Counted from the first letter of the stretch, positions 26,413 to 35,235 are shown. The stretch is DNA of 64,000 nt from DATJGR01 sp963735085 (GCA_963735085.1 CAVTJP010000005.1:310001-374000), one strand, 5' to 3'. Program-made: numbers and translations. Notes: a model not told the origin generated them from the letters alone.

Positions 26413-28605
26413 TCATAGCGCATCAATCCAGTTGCCGATCACCTCGACTCCGGCCTCATCGACGCGGTGAGACGCCAACGACGGCATTCGGGCGTCGTCG
26501 AGACGTTGCAGCCGCTGCCACAACACGCTGTTCGCTTTTTCGCCGCGGGCGATGATACGGGCCACGCTGCCGATACCGAGATCGCCGGCCTGCGGGGCAA
26601 CATCGATTGCGTTCATTGAACCGTCCGCGGTATCGAAGCGAAGGTCCAGATCCACCGGAGTCGGACCGCCCGGCCGATGGCATTGGGCGCAGTTCACCGC
26701 GAGATACGCTCGCGCTCGCATCGCGACCGGGCTGTCGACGGTGTCCATCGTGGGATAGCTGCCGTATTGTGATGTCGCGCCGATGTCCTGATCGAAGTAG
26801 CCGATGTGATTCAGCGTGCGCAGTTGATTGTCGGTGACCTGCCCGTAGCCGAACTCACGATTCAGCTGACGCGTCGCTAAACCGAGAGCGAAACCCGCCG
26901 CCTGCGTATGACATTGCAGACAATCGGTGCGGCTTGGATAGTCGTACTGCTGGGTTCGTGTGCTGCCGCTCGCAGTACTGATCGTCAGCATTTCGGACTC
27001 GCGTTCGACCAGCAGGCCGGCATCGGTCTCTGCTGCATTCCAGCGATACGTAAAGCCGAGCCAGCCCGTCGTAGTGCGCGTCAGTACGCGCGTCTCCAGA
27101 CGGCGCGCCGAGTTCGGATCGCCGTCCGTCATCAGCATCTCGAAATGTTTGACGATCACCGTACCAACGGGGAATGTCCAGGGCCCGGTCGCATTGAATG
27201 CGACTTTCGCGTCGCGTGGGATTCCGACCCAGCGCCGCTTCATTGCGCCGTCGGACCAGAACGGCATGTTCAGATCGTATTCGATCAAGCCGGCTGCCGG
27301 CGTCAAATGGTCAAGGTCACTGAACAACCCCGTCTGCGAAAGCGATGTCGGTGCCGCACCCCCGCCACCCGATTCACTGAGTTCGAACAGGCCGGCATTC
27401 TGGCTCACGATGTAAACTTCGCCCGAATCGTCTTCGCCAAAGGAAGTCGGGTTCGCCGCAGTGGCAAGTTCGGTATTCGTCGGCTGACCCGTACCGTCGT
27501 ATGCGAGCGACCACAGCGTGCCGGATCCGTAGTCGCTGTACAGGTATTTGCCGACCAGCGACGCGATGCGCGCGCCGCGATACACGTAGCCGCCGATCAC
27601 CGCGATACCGAGGCTATGGTCGTATTCGTAGATCGGCGGCGTGTGCATGGTACCGCTCGCCAGTGGCGTGCCGCTTTGATACAGCGTTGTGCCTTCGAAA
27701 CGCGGCCAACCGTAATTTCCGCCACGCGTGACGATGTCGATCTCCTCGGTTTGATTCTGACCGACATCGCCCACCCATAGCTGCCCGGTCTGCCGATCGA
27801 ACGAAAAGCGGAACGGATTGCGCAATCCGAACGCCCAGATTTCGGGGCGCGCGCCTGCGACAGCGACGAACGGGTTGTCGGACGGAACGTCGTACGGATC
27901 CGCCGCGTTCGCGGGATGCACATTGATGCGAAGAATCGTCGCGAGCAACGAGCTGAGGTTCTGACCGTTGCCGAACTGATCATTGCTGCCACCGCCGTCA
28001 CCGAGCGCGATATACAGATAGCCATCGGGACCGAACCCCAGCATGCCACCGTTGTGATTAGCCGCCGGTTGCGGCACCACCAGGATGATCTTCTCACTGG
28101 CAGGGTCCGCTGCATCTGCCGCACCGGTAACCCATGTGTATCGCGCGACGATCGTCGCACCGTCTGCCTGACGCGAATAGTTCACGTAGAAGAGTCTGTT
28201 GTTCACAAAATCCGGGTCGAACGCGAGTCCGAGCAGTCCGCGCTCGCCACCTGCAATGAGTTTGCCTGCCACATCCAGAACAATGCGGCTGCTGCTGACG
28301 CCTGGCGACGGCACAAAGGCGCGAATCTGGCCCGTCTGCGACACGACCACCATGCGAGAATCACCTGGCACGCCGGATGCGAAGATCGCGTTGGAAAAGG
28401 TTAGCTTCGGAAATGCGGCGAAGACGTCGAAGCTGCCAGCCGCAACGCCGGACGACGGCAAATCGAAGCTTGCTAACGTGGGCCGCGAGTCGATCCCAAA
28501 CGAGGATGCGGTTCCGCCGCCCGCAGCGGTTTTGTTCCCACCGCTGCCGCCACCGCCGCATCCCACAGAAGCCCAACACAGTAGCGCGATCAGACTCGGC
28601 TTCAC
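26413..28605 (-). CDS. PQQ-type sugar dehydrogenase fused to a diheme cytochrome c region, lipoprotein
   Basis: A 730-residue envelope protein. KPSLIALLCWASVGC ends in a lipobox-like Cys followed by Gly-rich linker. Residues about 60-400 form a soluble glucose/aldose dehydrogenase beta-propeller (GGERGLLGLAFDPDF, YLYIALGDGGGSNDQFGNGQ, EIWAFGLRNPFRFSFD, YDHSLGIAVIGGYVYRG). The C-terminal third has two heme sites, CLQCH (562-566) and CAQCH (639-643), as in the SO_2930-type diheme family. Electrons from sugar oxidation could thus pass directly to haem. GTG at 28605 is preferred because GAGGAG precedes it; the frame continues to 28671. Confidence 0.85.
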   Translation of the reverse strand: MKPSLIALLCWASVGCGGGGSGGNKTAAGGGTASSFGIDSRPTLASFDLPSSGVAAGSFDVFAAFPKLTFSNAIFASGVPGDSRMVVVSQTGQIRAFVPSPGVSSSRIVLDVAGKLIAGGERGLLGLAFDPDFVNNRLFYVNYSRQADGATIVARYTWVTGAADAADPASEKIILVVPQPAANHNGGMLGFGPDGYLYIALGDGGGSNDQFGNGQNLSSLLATILRINVHPANAADPYDVPSDNPFVAVAGARPEIWAFGLRNPFRFSFDRQTGQLWVGDVGQNQTEEIDIVTRGGNYGWPRFEGTTLYQSGTPLASGTMHTPPIYEYDHSLGIAVIGGYVYRGARIASLVGKYLYSDYGSGTLWSLAYDGTGQPTNTELATAANPTSFGEDDSGEVYIVSQNAGLFELSESGGGGAAPTSLSQTGLFSDLDHLTPAAGLIEYDLNMPFWSDGAMKRRWVGIPRDAKVAFNATGPWTFPVGTVIVKHFEMLMTDGDPNSARRLETRVLTRTTTGWLGFTYRWNAAETDAGLLVERESEMLTISTASGSTRTQQYDYPSRTDCLQCHTQAAGFALGLATRQLNREFGYGQVTDNQLRTLNHIGYFDQDIGATSQYGSYPTMDTVDSPVAMRARAYLAVNCAQCHRPGGPTPVDLDLRFDTADGSMNAIDVAPQAGDLGIGSVARIIARGEKANSVLWQRLQRLDDARMPSLASHRVDEAGVEVIGNWIDAL

Positions 28606-28660
28606 GGTGGCTCCTCGCTGCGCCAATTGCGCTTCAGTGTGGCGGTTGCTGCTTTTGTTC

Positions 28661-28699
28661 GGTTGAGTCAACCTTAGTCAGCCGCTCCTATAGCGGCTG
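28661..28699. promoter_or_regulatory. Two adjacent inverted repeats between divergent genes
   Basis: In the gap between the sugar dehydrogenase and the LLM oxidoreductase. GGTTGA-G-TCAACC (28661-28673) is a perfect 6-1-6 palindrome. CAGCCGCT (28679-28686) and AGCGGCTG (28692-28699) form a perfect 8-base stem with a 5-base loop. No T-run follows, so it is not a terminator. One or both may be operator sites or a leader hairpin for the divergent genes; no regulator is encoded alongside. Confidence 0.4.
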
Positions 28700-28734
28700 T
28701 CGATTCGATCTCACGATATCGGGGGAAGCAATAA

Positions 28735-29643
28735 ATGACCACACGTATGCCCGCAATCAGCCTGGCAGCCGTTCCGGGCCGCCGCAAAGCGACCCTGGAG
28801 CTCGCCCAGGAAATCGAACGGCTCGGATTTTCGGGCATCTACTGTCCGAGTTTCGGCGACGGTATCAGCCTGTGCGAAGCGATCGCACTGTCCACTCGCA
28901 AGATCCGCTTCGGCACCAGCATCGCGCCGATCTATACGCGCAACGTACAGGACTTTGCCCACACGATTGCGTTCATCCATGAGATCTCCGATGGCCGATT
29001 CGTATTCGGTGTCGGCGTCAGCCACGCGCCCGCAATGAAGCGAATGGGCATCAGCCAGGGCAAGCCGCTGACCGATATGCGTAACTTCGTCAAAGAACTT
29101 CGTGCGGTTCCACGCACCGGCGACCTGCCACCCATCGCGCTGGCAACGCTACGCAAGAAAATGATCGGGCTGTCGGAAGAAATCGCAGAAGGCATGGTCT
29201 TCGCCAACGGCGCGCGATCGCACATGGCGGACTCGCTGTCGGTGCTCACCACGCAATCACGTTCGAACGACGCATTCTTCATAGGCAACATGATTCCGAC
29301 CTGCATCAGTGATGACGAAGAGGCCGCCAAAGCGGTCAACCGTCGTACGCTCACCGGCTATGCGATGTTGCCGAACTACCGCAACTATTGGAAAGAAGCG
29401 GGCTACGTCGAGGAAATGGAAGCGGTCGAAGCTGCGCTTGCGCGCGGCGAGACCGACAAGGTGGCGCAATGCCTGACCGACCGCTGGCTCGCCGATACCA
29501 CCCTGTTCGGCTCGAAGCAGAAGGTGCGCGATGGTATCGAAGCCTGGTTCGATGCCGGCATCAAAACGCCGATCATCGTACCGTCGTCGGCAGTGGGCAA
29601 TCAGCTGAAGGCTTTCGAGGAGTTCTTCGCGATTTGGAAGTGA
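28735..29643 (+). CDS. LLM-class (luciferase-like) flavin-dependent oxidoreductase
   Basis: A 302-residue F420- or FMN-dependent oxidoreductase of the luciferase-like monooxygenase fold. It shows the TIM-barrel start ISLAAVPGRRKATLELAQEI, EALALSTRKIRFGTSI-type strand, the VSHAPAMKRMGI motif seen in F420-linked members, and the C-terminal GIEAWFDAGIKTPIIVPSS. GGGGAAG precedes the ATG by 7 bases. The LLM genes of this branch are frequent in sterol- and lipid-degrading gene sets; the substrate is unknown. Convergent with the DUF35 gene 12 bases away. Confidence 0.88.
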   Translation: MTTRMPAISLAAVPGRRKATLELAQEIERLGFSGIYCPSFGDGISLCEAIALSTRKIRFGTSIAPIYTRNVQDFAHTIAFIHEISDGRFVFGVGVSHAPAMKRMGISQGKPLTDMRNFVKELRAVPRTGDLPPIALATLRKKMIGLSEEIAEGMVFANGARSHMADSLSVLTTQSRSNDAFFIGNMIPTCISDDEEAAKAVNRRTLTGYAMLPNYRNYWKEAGYVEEMEAVEAALARGETDKVAQCLTDRWLADTTLFGSKQKVRDGIEAWFDAGIKTPIIVPSSAVGNQLKAFEEFFAIWK

Positions 29644-29655
29644 GGCGCTCGCCGT

Positions 29656-30060
29656 TCACGCAGGTTGATAACGCAGCAGCGTGACCCCGTCGGTGACAAT
29701 ATCGAAAAACGGCTTCAGCCGCATACCGATGCGAATGTCGGCATCTTCTACATTCACCAACGTCGTCGTCAGGCGGACGCCTTCATCGAGTTCCACGACG
29801 GCGAGCCGTTGCGGTACCTCGCTGGTGAAGTGCGGCGCCGTCGGCTGGCGGGCGATCGTGAACGTATACAACGTTCCGGTGCCGGAGACGTCGTGCCATT
29901 GGAGTGCATCAGACAAACAATTCGAACAGCGGTTGCGCGGGTAGAACACCCAAACGCCGCAATCCGCGCATTTCTGCAGTTTGACCACTCCGTCCATCAG
30001 ACCATTCCAGTACGGCGCGCTGGTCGGCGTCGGGGTGGGTAGTGGTTTGTCGAAGTGCAT
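29656..30060 (-). CDS. DUF35 zinc-ribbon/OB-fold acyl-CoA-binding protein (ChsH2-like)
   Basis: A 134-residue protein beginning MHFDKPLPTPTPTSAPYWNG. Four Cys (Cys31, 34, 45, 48; CADCG, CSNC) build the rubredoxin-like zinc ribbon, followed by an OB fold (GTGTLYTFTIARQPTAPHF) that in relatives binds acyl-CoA. DUF35 proteins partner thiolase-like or hydratase subunits, including ChsH2 in cholesterol side-chain breakdown. It starts 2 bases after the stop of the thiolase-like gene, exactly the partner arrangement expected, so a two-subunit complex is likely. Confidence 0.9.
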   Translation of the reverse strand: MHFDKPLPTPTPTSAPYWNGLMDGVVKLQKCADCGVWVFYPRNRCSNCLSDALQWHDVSGTGTLYTFTIARQPTAPHFTSEVPQRLAVVELDEGVRLTTTLVNVEDADIRIGMRLKPFFDIVTDGVTLLRYQPA

Positions 30061-30062
30061 GA

Positions 30063-31262
30063 TCAGTCTCCCCGCAGTATCAGTGCGGCCTGTTCGCTCA
30101 TCACACCGCCTGTCCCCGATACATAGACGGTATCGCACCGACCGAGCTGAAGATCTCCGGCCCTGTGCATGATCTGTCGCACCGCTTCGATCGGCTGGGT
30201 CATGCCTCCGGCAAGCCCCGCCTGGCCGACGCCAAGTTGGCCACCGTGGGTGTTCATTGGGAAATCACCCGCGACCGTGAAGTCGTGATCGTTGATGAAT
30301 GCCATGCCATCGCCTTTGGCGCAGAAGCCCGCGTCTTCGAGCGTCAGCAGCACTGTGATCGTATAACAGTCGTAGATTTCGGCGGCATCGATGTCTGCGG
30401 GCGTCACACCCGCCATCGCAAACGCCTGTTTCGACGCCGGACCTACCGGGGTCTGCACCATGTCCTGTGTATAGGTGGGTGTCTTGATCGTCAAATGCTC
30501 GCCGAACCCCGTGACCCAGGCAGGACGATGACGGCAACGCCGGGCGACCTCACGACTCGTAACGACGATCGCGCTGCCTCCGGCCACGGGCATCACGATC
30601 TCGAGCATCCGCAGTGGATCTGCGATCAACTTGCTCGCGAGCACGTCATCGACGCTCACCGGTTGACCGTAGAAAACGGCATTCGGGTTCGCGGCACCAT
30701 TGGCGCGTTGGTGCACCACGAGCTTCGCCATCGCGCGCGCGTCGTAGCCGAACTGCGCGGCGTAGCGCTGCGCAATCATCGCGTAACCACAGTTCTGCGC
30801 AACGTTGCCGTAGGGCACATCGAACTCCGCTTGCGGCGAACCCCATTCCACGCTGCTCGCGCCGAAATAGCGCCGCGGGTCCACCGGGCGCGGATTCGGA
30901 TTGCTCGGAATCGGCCGAGCCGGCACCGCGCATACGACGACGTCACAGATGCCGAGTTCGATCGCCGCAGCGGCCCGCCAGACCATGCCGACTGCGGTGG
31001 CACCACCGAGATCAATGCGCTCGGCGAAGTTGACCGGGTGACCCAGATACTCGACGATAGTCGCCGGCGCGAACATGCCCGATTCGCGAATGTCCGAACA
31101 GACGATCCCGTTGACGTCTCGCGCTTCGAGTCCGGCGTCGTCGAGCGCCAGCTTTGCCAGTTCAGCCCATTGCTCGAGCGTGAACGCGCGCGGACCCGTG
31201 TATTTGCGCTCATGCTTATGTTCTGCGAACCCAACCACGGCGGCATCGCCACGAAGACCCAT
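30063..31262 (-). CDS. Thiolase-superfamily protein without the nucleophilic Cys (Ltp2-like)
   Basis: A 399-residue thiolase-fold protein from ATG 31262. The region that holds the acyl-accepting Cys in true thiolases reads DLGGATAVGM (84-93), with no Cys. The C-terminal half keeps AEIYDCYTITVL (Tyr297, Tyr300) and NTHGGQLGVG (His339). This pattern is that of the SCP2-thiolase/Ltp2 branch, members of which act as retro-aldolases on steroid side-chain CoA esters with a DUF35 partner. Aldolase rather than thiolase activity is the inference. The start has GGAGG upstream but 13 bases away. Confidence 0.85.
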   Translation of the reverse strand: MGLRGDAAVVGFAEHKHERKYTGPRAFTLEQWAELAKLALDDAGLEARDVNGIVCSDIRESGMFAPATIVEYLGHPVNFAERIDLGGATAVGMVWRAAAAIELGICDVVVCAVPARPIPSNPNPRPVDPRRYFGASSVEWGSPQAEFDVPYGNVAQNCGYAMIAQRYAAQFGYDARAMAKLVVHQRANGAANPNAVFYGQPVSVDDVLASKLIADPLRMLEIVMPVAGGSAIVVTSREVARRCRHRPAWVTGFGEHLTIKTPTYTQDMVQTPVGPASKQAFAMAGVTPADIDAAEIYDCYTITVLLTLEDAGFCAKGDGMAFINDHDFTVAGDFPMNTHGGQLGVGQAGLAGGMTQPIEAVRQIMHRAGDLQLGRCDTVYVSGTGGVMSEQAALILRGD

Positions 31263-31372
31263 TGTTGTTCGCCGCCCCTCCGATGAATACCCGATGATAG
31301 ACTGCGCACCTCGATGCCACCACTCGATGCCAGCAATGGCAAAGACGTGATCAAGCTGGAACGGCCAATCCA

Positions 31373-31867
31373 ATGGATCTAAGGCTTATTCGTCACGCAA
31401 AGTCTTCGTGGGCGAACGTCGGCCAGGCCGACTTCGATCGGCCATTGAATGATCGCGGCAACAAAGACGGCAAGCGGATGATCCGCTGGATGCGTTCCCA
31501 ACCCGACCGACCCCAGCAAATCGTTTCCAGCGACGCTGAGCGCGCACGCGCAACTGCGGTGTTCGTTCGAGAGGGCTTTGGTGTTTCGGTGGATAGACTC
31601 CATTTTGATCATCGAATCTATGAAGCGTCCGTCGAAACCCTGCTCGACGTCCTGCACGACATGACCGAAGATTGCCCCTCGGTTGCACTGGTCGGTCACA
31701 ACCCAGGATTCCACGAATTCGTCAACGCAATGGCTGGGCAACACGTACTCGATGCATTGCCGACGTTCGGTGTCGTACATCTGAAGCTACCGCCTCGATG
31801 GACCGACGCCCACTTCGGATGCGCGCAATTCATGTCACTCCACACGCCCAAAACGCTGCGCGACTAA
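31373..31867 (+). CDS. SixA-like histidine phosphatase
   Basis: A 164-residue RHG-type phosphatase. The catalytic motif LIRHAKSSW (phospho-accepting His8) and the downstream VALVGHNPGF (second His) are intact, with the DRPLNDRG stretch typical of the SixA branch, which removes phosphate from histidine phosphotransfer proteins. Small-molecule or phospho-protein substrates are both possible. It is divergent from the thiolase-like gene (110-base gap), and 15 bases upstream of the VOC gene. Confidence 0.88.
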   Translation: MDLRLIRHAKSSWANVGQADFDRPLNDRGNKDGKRMIRWMRSQPDRPQQIVSSDAERARATAVFVREGFGVSVDRLHFDHRIYEASVETLLDVLHDMTEDCPSVALVGHNPGFHEFVNAMAGQHVLDALPTFGVVHLKLPPRWTDAHFGCAQFMSLHTPKTLRD

Positions 31868-31882
31868 TACTCAGGAGACACC

Positions 31883-32566
31883 GTGCAAATCGCCAAGGCG
31901 GCAATCGACATCGGCTTGTTCACGACCCAAAAGGAGCCGATGCTCAGATTCTGGCAGCGCGATGTCGGGTTGCCGTTCCACGAAACGCTGCCGGTTGGCA
32001 ACGGCGTGCACCAATTGCGTCACGGTATTGGTGATTCAGTTTTGAAGATCAACCACAGCCGCGACGCTCTACCCGCCAATCCGCCAACATGCTATCGCCA
32101 TCTGACAATCGCCCAGCCCGGTGTTACCGCGCCGCGCATGCTGCGTGACCCGGATGGCAATCCAGTCACGCTGGTGGCACCTGGTCATCTGGACATAATC
32201 CAACTGCAGGTACAGGTCGCGGTCCGCGATGTCGATGCACAGCGCCACTTCTACGGACATGTGTTGGGCCTTGCCGCGACCAGCGACGGCCGCTTTCGCT
32301 GCGGCGTTTCACTTCTGTCGCTGGAACTAGACGAACGAGCAACGGCGGATGCACAGATGCGCGGCATCGGCTATCGCTATCTGACCATACAAGTCTTCGA
32401 CGTCGTCGCAACACACCGAGAAATTCTCGCGCGCGGTGGTACCGAAGGTAGCTCGCCCGTGCGATTGGGGGACGTTGCGTACATCTCGTTCGTACGCGAT
32501 CCCGACGGCAATTGGATCGAGATTTCGCAGCGCAAATCGATCACTGGCTCGCTGGAGTCTGGCTAG
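31883..32566 (+). CDS. VOC-superfamily (glyoxalase/dioxygenase fold) protein
   Basis: A 227-residue protein with two VOC modules (about 5-105 and 113-220). The second is clearer: LQVQVAVRDVDAQRHFYGHVLG and FVRDPDGNWIEISQR; the first has a similar MLRDPDGNPVTLVA. Metal ligands are incomplete in the first module. Family members include glyoxalase I, extradiol dioxygenases and resistance proteins; no reaction can be assigned. Start GTG at 31883 with CAGGAGACACC upstream. Confidence 0.85.
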   Translation: MQIAKAAIDIGLFTTQKEPMLRFWQRDVGLPFHETLPVGNGVHQLRHGIGDSVLKINHSRDALPANPPTCYRHLTIAQPGVTAPRMLRDPDGNPVTLVAPGHLDIIQLQVQVAVRDVDAQRHFYGHVLGLAATSDGRFRCGVSLLSLELDERATADAQMRGIGYRYLTIQVFDVVATHREILARGGTEGSSPVRLGDVAYISFVRDPDGNWIEISQRKSITGSLESG

Positions 32567-32627
32567 ACTGCAATCGCTGCGCGGGTTATACCTATCCGCG
32601 CCGCGCAACGACGAGGATCTTTCCACG

Positions 32628-32867
32628 ATGAGTTTTCTGACTTTCCTGCTGGTGATTGCCATCGCATACCTGATCTGGCGAATCACCGACCAATTGCCGG
32701 ACCTGATCTTTCGGATCAGCGAAATTCAGCGTGATGTGGCTGAGTTGCGACGCGCATTGACCGACGCCTCGGACCGCTCGCCCGCTGCTGCTCCACCGTC
32801 CGCCCCCATGACCTCCACAGTAGATGTCGAACCGACTGAGCAGCACACCGCAGATCCCGCTTCCTGA
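32628..32867 (+). CDS. Small single-span membrane protein
   Basis: A 79-residue protein: MSFLTFLLVIAIAYLIWRI is a transmembrane helix (residues 3-19), followed by an amphipathic helix (FRISEIQRDVAELRRALTD) and a Pro/Ala/Ser/Thr-rich tail. GAGG lies about 11 bases upstream. No family recognised. The same frame is open further upstream over the end of the VOC gene but without coding signs. It sits 61 bases after the VOC gene and 23 bases before the next membrane protein, suggesting co-transcription. Confidence 0.6.
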   Translation: MSFLTFLLVIAIAYLIWRITDQLPDLIFRISEIQRDVAELRRALTDASDRSPAAAPPSAPMTSTVDVEPTEQHTADPAS

Positions 32868-32890
32868 GACGATTGCAGGCGCCAGCGTCT

Positions 32891-33664
32891 ATGTTGCGCG
32901 AACGCGAATCGTGGCGGACACGACTCAATGATCTCGACTGGCAAGTCTGGCTGGGACTATCGCTGACGTTCGGCTGGCTCGCGCTCGGCTACGTATATCT
33001 CGATTCCACCGTTGGCTGGGACAAATTTCGTCATCTGCCAATCGATATCATCGGCAACTTCCTCGAAGGTGCGTTCGCGCCGCTCGCGTTTCTCTGGTTG
33101 GTGATCGGCCTGTTTCAGCAGCAGCGCGAGTTGTCCCAGAACAATGAGGTGATGCGCTCGTCGGTATTGCAGGCGGAAATCCAATCTCAAAAAATGGCAG
33201 CGAACGAAATGCACCAGCGCCAGGAGACCTTCCTAAGGATTTCGCAGCGGGTGCACCAACAGCTCGGCACCATCGCAGGTTTTCTGTTCATCTCGAGTCA
33301 AGGCGCGGGGGCCGACGGCGCTGTTACCAACGAGGAGCAGAGTCAGCTGTTCGCTCAGCTCAGCCAGGGAGAATCGGAAGTTTTCTCGCGACGCTTGCTC
33401 GTTACCCATCTGACGTCACCGATCGAAGCGCGAGCGCAGTTGTTCTACGGCACTCCGGTGCGCGCGCGCCACAGCAACACGTTCATCTATACGTTTGAGC
33501 GTTTGATCGCTCGGGCCAGGGATGTCGATCTCGACGGAATGATCTGCGATGCGCTGTTTTCGACGTCACACGGTTTGCTCTACAGCATCGTGAAACGATA
33601 CCAGGCAGAGGCACCATCGGACCTCTCGGATCCCCAAAAAACCGGCCTGAATATCCAGTTCTGA
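32891..33664 (+). CDS. Membrane protein with coiled-coil region, unknown
   Basis: A 257-residue protein from ATG 32891 (an in-frame TTG lies 18 bases upstream). Two hydrophobic segments (WLGLSLTFGWLALGYVYL; GAFAPLAFLWLVIGLF) are followed by a coiled-coil stretch (QQQRELSQNNEVMRSSVLQA EIQ) and a helical C-terminal domain ending in KTGLNIQF. I do not recognise the family; the layout recalls bacterial DUF4760-like or DivIVA-like membrane-anchored coiled coils only superficially. Same operon as the small membrane protein. Confidence 0.7.
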   Translation: MLRERESWRTRLNDLDWQVWLGLSLTFGWLALGYVYLDSTVGWDKFRHLPIDIIGNFLEGAFAPLAFLWLVIGLFQQQRELSQNNEVMRSSVLQAEIQSQKMAANEMHQRQETFLRISQRVHQQLGTIAGFLFISSQGAGADGAVTNEEQSQLFAQLSQGESEVFSRRLLVTHLTSPIEARAQLFYGTPVRARHSNTFIYTFERLIARARDVDLDGMICDALFSTSHGLLYSIVKRYQAEAPSDLSDPQKTGLNIQF

Positions 33665-33676
33665 GGGGACACCGCG

Positions 33677-34261
33677 ATGCGCAGCGATCCGCTGACGATA
33701 TTGGCCAACGATCGCATAAAGGCGCGAAAAGCTGGAGATCCGTGGGCGAACCTCTGCGTATTCTCGACTGTCAGTTCGACGGGCGACCCGCAAGCGCGAG
33801 TAGTCGTGCTGCGCGATCTCGATCAACAACTTGCTATTTTCATCAATGGAACAAGTCCTAAGCACGCGGAAATGCCGAACTCACAGCGCTACGGTGTACT
33901 CGCGTACTACGCGAGCCTTGGCGTCCAGTATCGAATGTCCGTGACACTGGAAGGCGTGCCAACCACGATCGTACGTGGCAGTTGGCTGGCTCGTCCGCGC
34001 ATACCCAAAGTGATGGACTGGATGTACGAACATGGCTACCCGCAGAGCAGCGAGACGACATCCGCCGCGCACATCGGCCAGCGCTACGCCGCTCTGGATG
34101 CGTCGCTACCAGACGCCGTGGAGGCGCCTGTTCATGCGCTCGGATATTTCCTGGTCGTCGATCAGGTCGATCGGCTGGAGCTTGCCGGTGATCGGATCCA
34201 TTCACGGCAACGCTATCGGCGTATTGAAGCGACCTGGGAAAGGACGGAGCTGATCCCGTGA
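33677..34261 (+). CDS. Pyridoxamine 5'-phosphate oxidase-like FMN protein
   Basis: A 194-residue split-barrel flavoprotein. DPWANLCVFSTVSSTGDPQARVVVLRDL is the FMN-binding core of the PNPOx family, with the loop NGTSPKHAEMPN for phosphate contact. The C-terminal PNPOx dimerisation signature (RxxE with conserved substrate His) is not clear, so it may be a relative using another substrate rather than a true PdxH. It starts 12 bases after the coiled-coil gene. Confidence 0.8.
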   Translation: MRSDPLTILANDRIKARKAGDPWANLCVFSTVSSTGDPQARVVVLRDLDQQLAIFINGTSPKHAEMPNSQRYGVLAYYASLGVQYRMSVTLEGVPTTIVRGSWLARPRIPKVMDWMYEHGYPQSSETTSAAHIGQRYAALDASLPDAVEAPVHALGYFLVVDQVDRLELAGDRIHSRQRYRRIEATWERTELIP

Positions 34262-34305
34262 CATCTGCAAACATCGACGCCCCCGCTATTCGTCGATGAC
34301 CTGAA

Positions 34306-35235
34306 CTATTCATCGATAACCGGAACAATGCCGACAAGATTCTTGAAGCAGGTTGCGATTGCGATCTCGAGGAAGCCCTTGACGAAGGCCGAGTCTTCAT
34401 CGCCGGTGCGCACGGCCGCATAGAGGGTTGGCCAGACACCTTCCTCTCCGAGCGACTGGGCGACGATGTAGTTCTTCTCGAGATACTCGTGCAATGCCCA
34501 ATTCGGCAGACAGGTGACGCCGCGGCCGCTCGCAACGAGTTGAATCATCATCGCCGTCAGTTCTGCCGTGCGGATTCGCAGCGGCTCGACACCGGCGGGA
34601 TCGAGAAATGACGTGAAAATATCCAGGCGGGTGCGGTCCACCGGGTAGCAAATGAGTACTTCACCGCTCAGGTCGCCTGGCTCGACCCAGTTGCGGCCCG
34701 CCAGTTCATGCGTCGGCGCAACGGCAAGCTGTGCTTCATAGGAGAACAGCGGACAGTAGGCAACGTCGAGATCACGCATCGGATCGGCGGTGATCACCAG
34801 ATCGAGGTCGCCCCGGCCGAGCGCCGGCAACGGCGCGAAGCTGAAGCCGCTGGCAATATCGAGTTCGACATCGGGCCAACTTTCTCGATATCGATTGATC
34901 GCCGGCAGCAACCAATCGAAGCAGCTATGACATTCAATCGCCATGTGCAGCCGACCGGACTCCCCACCGGCGAGACGTCCCAGGTCCCGCTGTGCGCTGT
35001 GGACCATCGGCAGAACGTCATCAGCCAGCCGCAACAGACGCTTACCCGCCGAAGTGAAGCGCAGCGGGCGCGTCTTGCGGACGAACAGTGAACATCCCAG
35101 TCGGTCCTCGAGATCCTTCAACTGGTGTGACAGTGCCGATTGCGTCAGAAACACACGCTCGGCAGCTTCGACGAGACTGCCGGTATCACGCAGGGCCGCA
35201 AGGGTCCGCAAGTGGCGCAATTCGATTGATAACAT
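34306..35235 (-). CDS. metR: LysR-type regulator, MetR-like
   Basis: A 309-residue transcription factor. Residues 1-65 form the LysR helix-turn-helix (AALRDTGSLVEAAERVFLTQSALSHQLKDLEDRLG). The effector domain reads AIECHSCFDWLLPAINRYRESWPDVELDI and VLICYPVDRTRLDIFTSFL, both typical of MetR, the homocysteine-responsive regulator of methionine genes. No met gene is next to it; the divergent neighbour is an HD hydrolase. Upstream, ATGA...TCAT (35247-35260) is an imperfect candidate autoregulatory site but not a clear MetR box. The symbol rests on similarity in sequence style. Confidence 0.82.
   Translation of the reverse strand: MLSIELRHLRTLAALRDTGSLVEAAERVFLTQSALSHQLKDLEDRLGCSLFVRKTRPLRFTSAGKRLLRLADDVLPMVHSAQRDLGRLAGGESGRLHMAIECHSCFDWLLPAINRYRESWPDVELDIASGFSFAPLPALGRGDLDLVITADPMRDLDVAYCPLFSYEAQLAVAPTHELAGRNWVEPGDLSGEVLICYPVDRTRLDIFTSFLDPAGVEPLRIRTAELTAMMIQLVASGRGVTCLPNWALHEYLEKNYIVAQSLGEEGVWPTLYAAVRTGDEDSAFVKGFLEIAIATCFKNLVGIVPVIDE

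Noticed and set aside
30165..31286. A 373-codon open frame antisense to the thiolase-like gene
   Set aside because: His/Arg-rich shadow of a conserved gene, with no family features.
31262..31373. Extension of the thiolase-like gene to 31373
   Set aside because: The extra residues have no homology and would overlap the divergent phosphatase start; the conserved start is at 31262.
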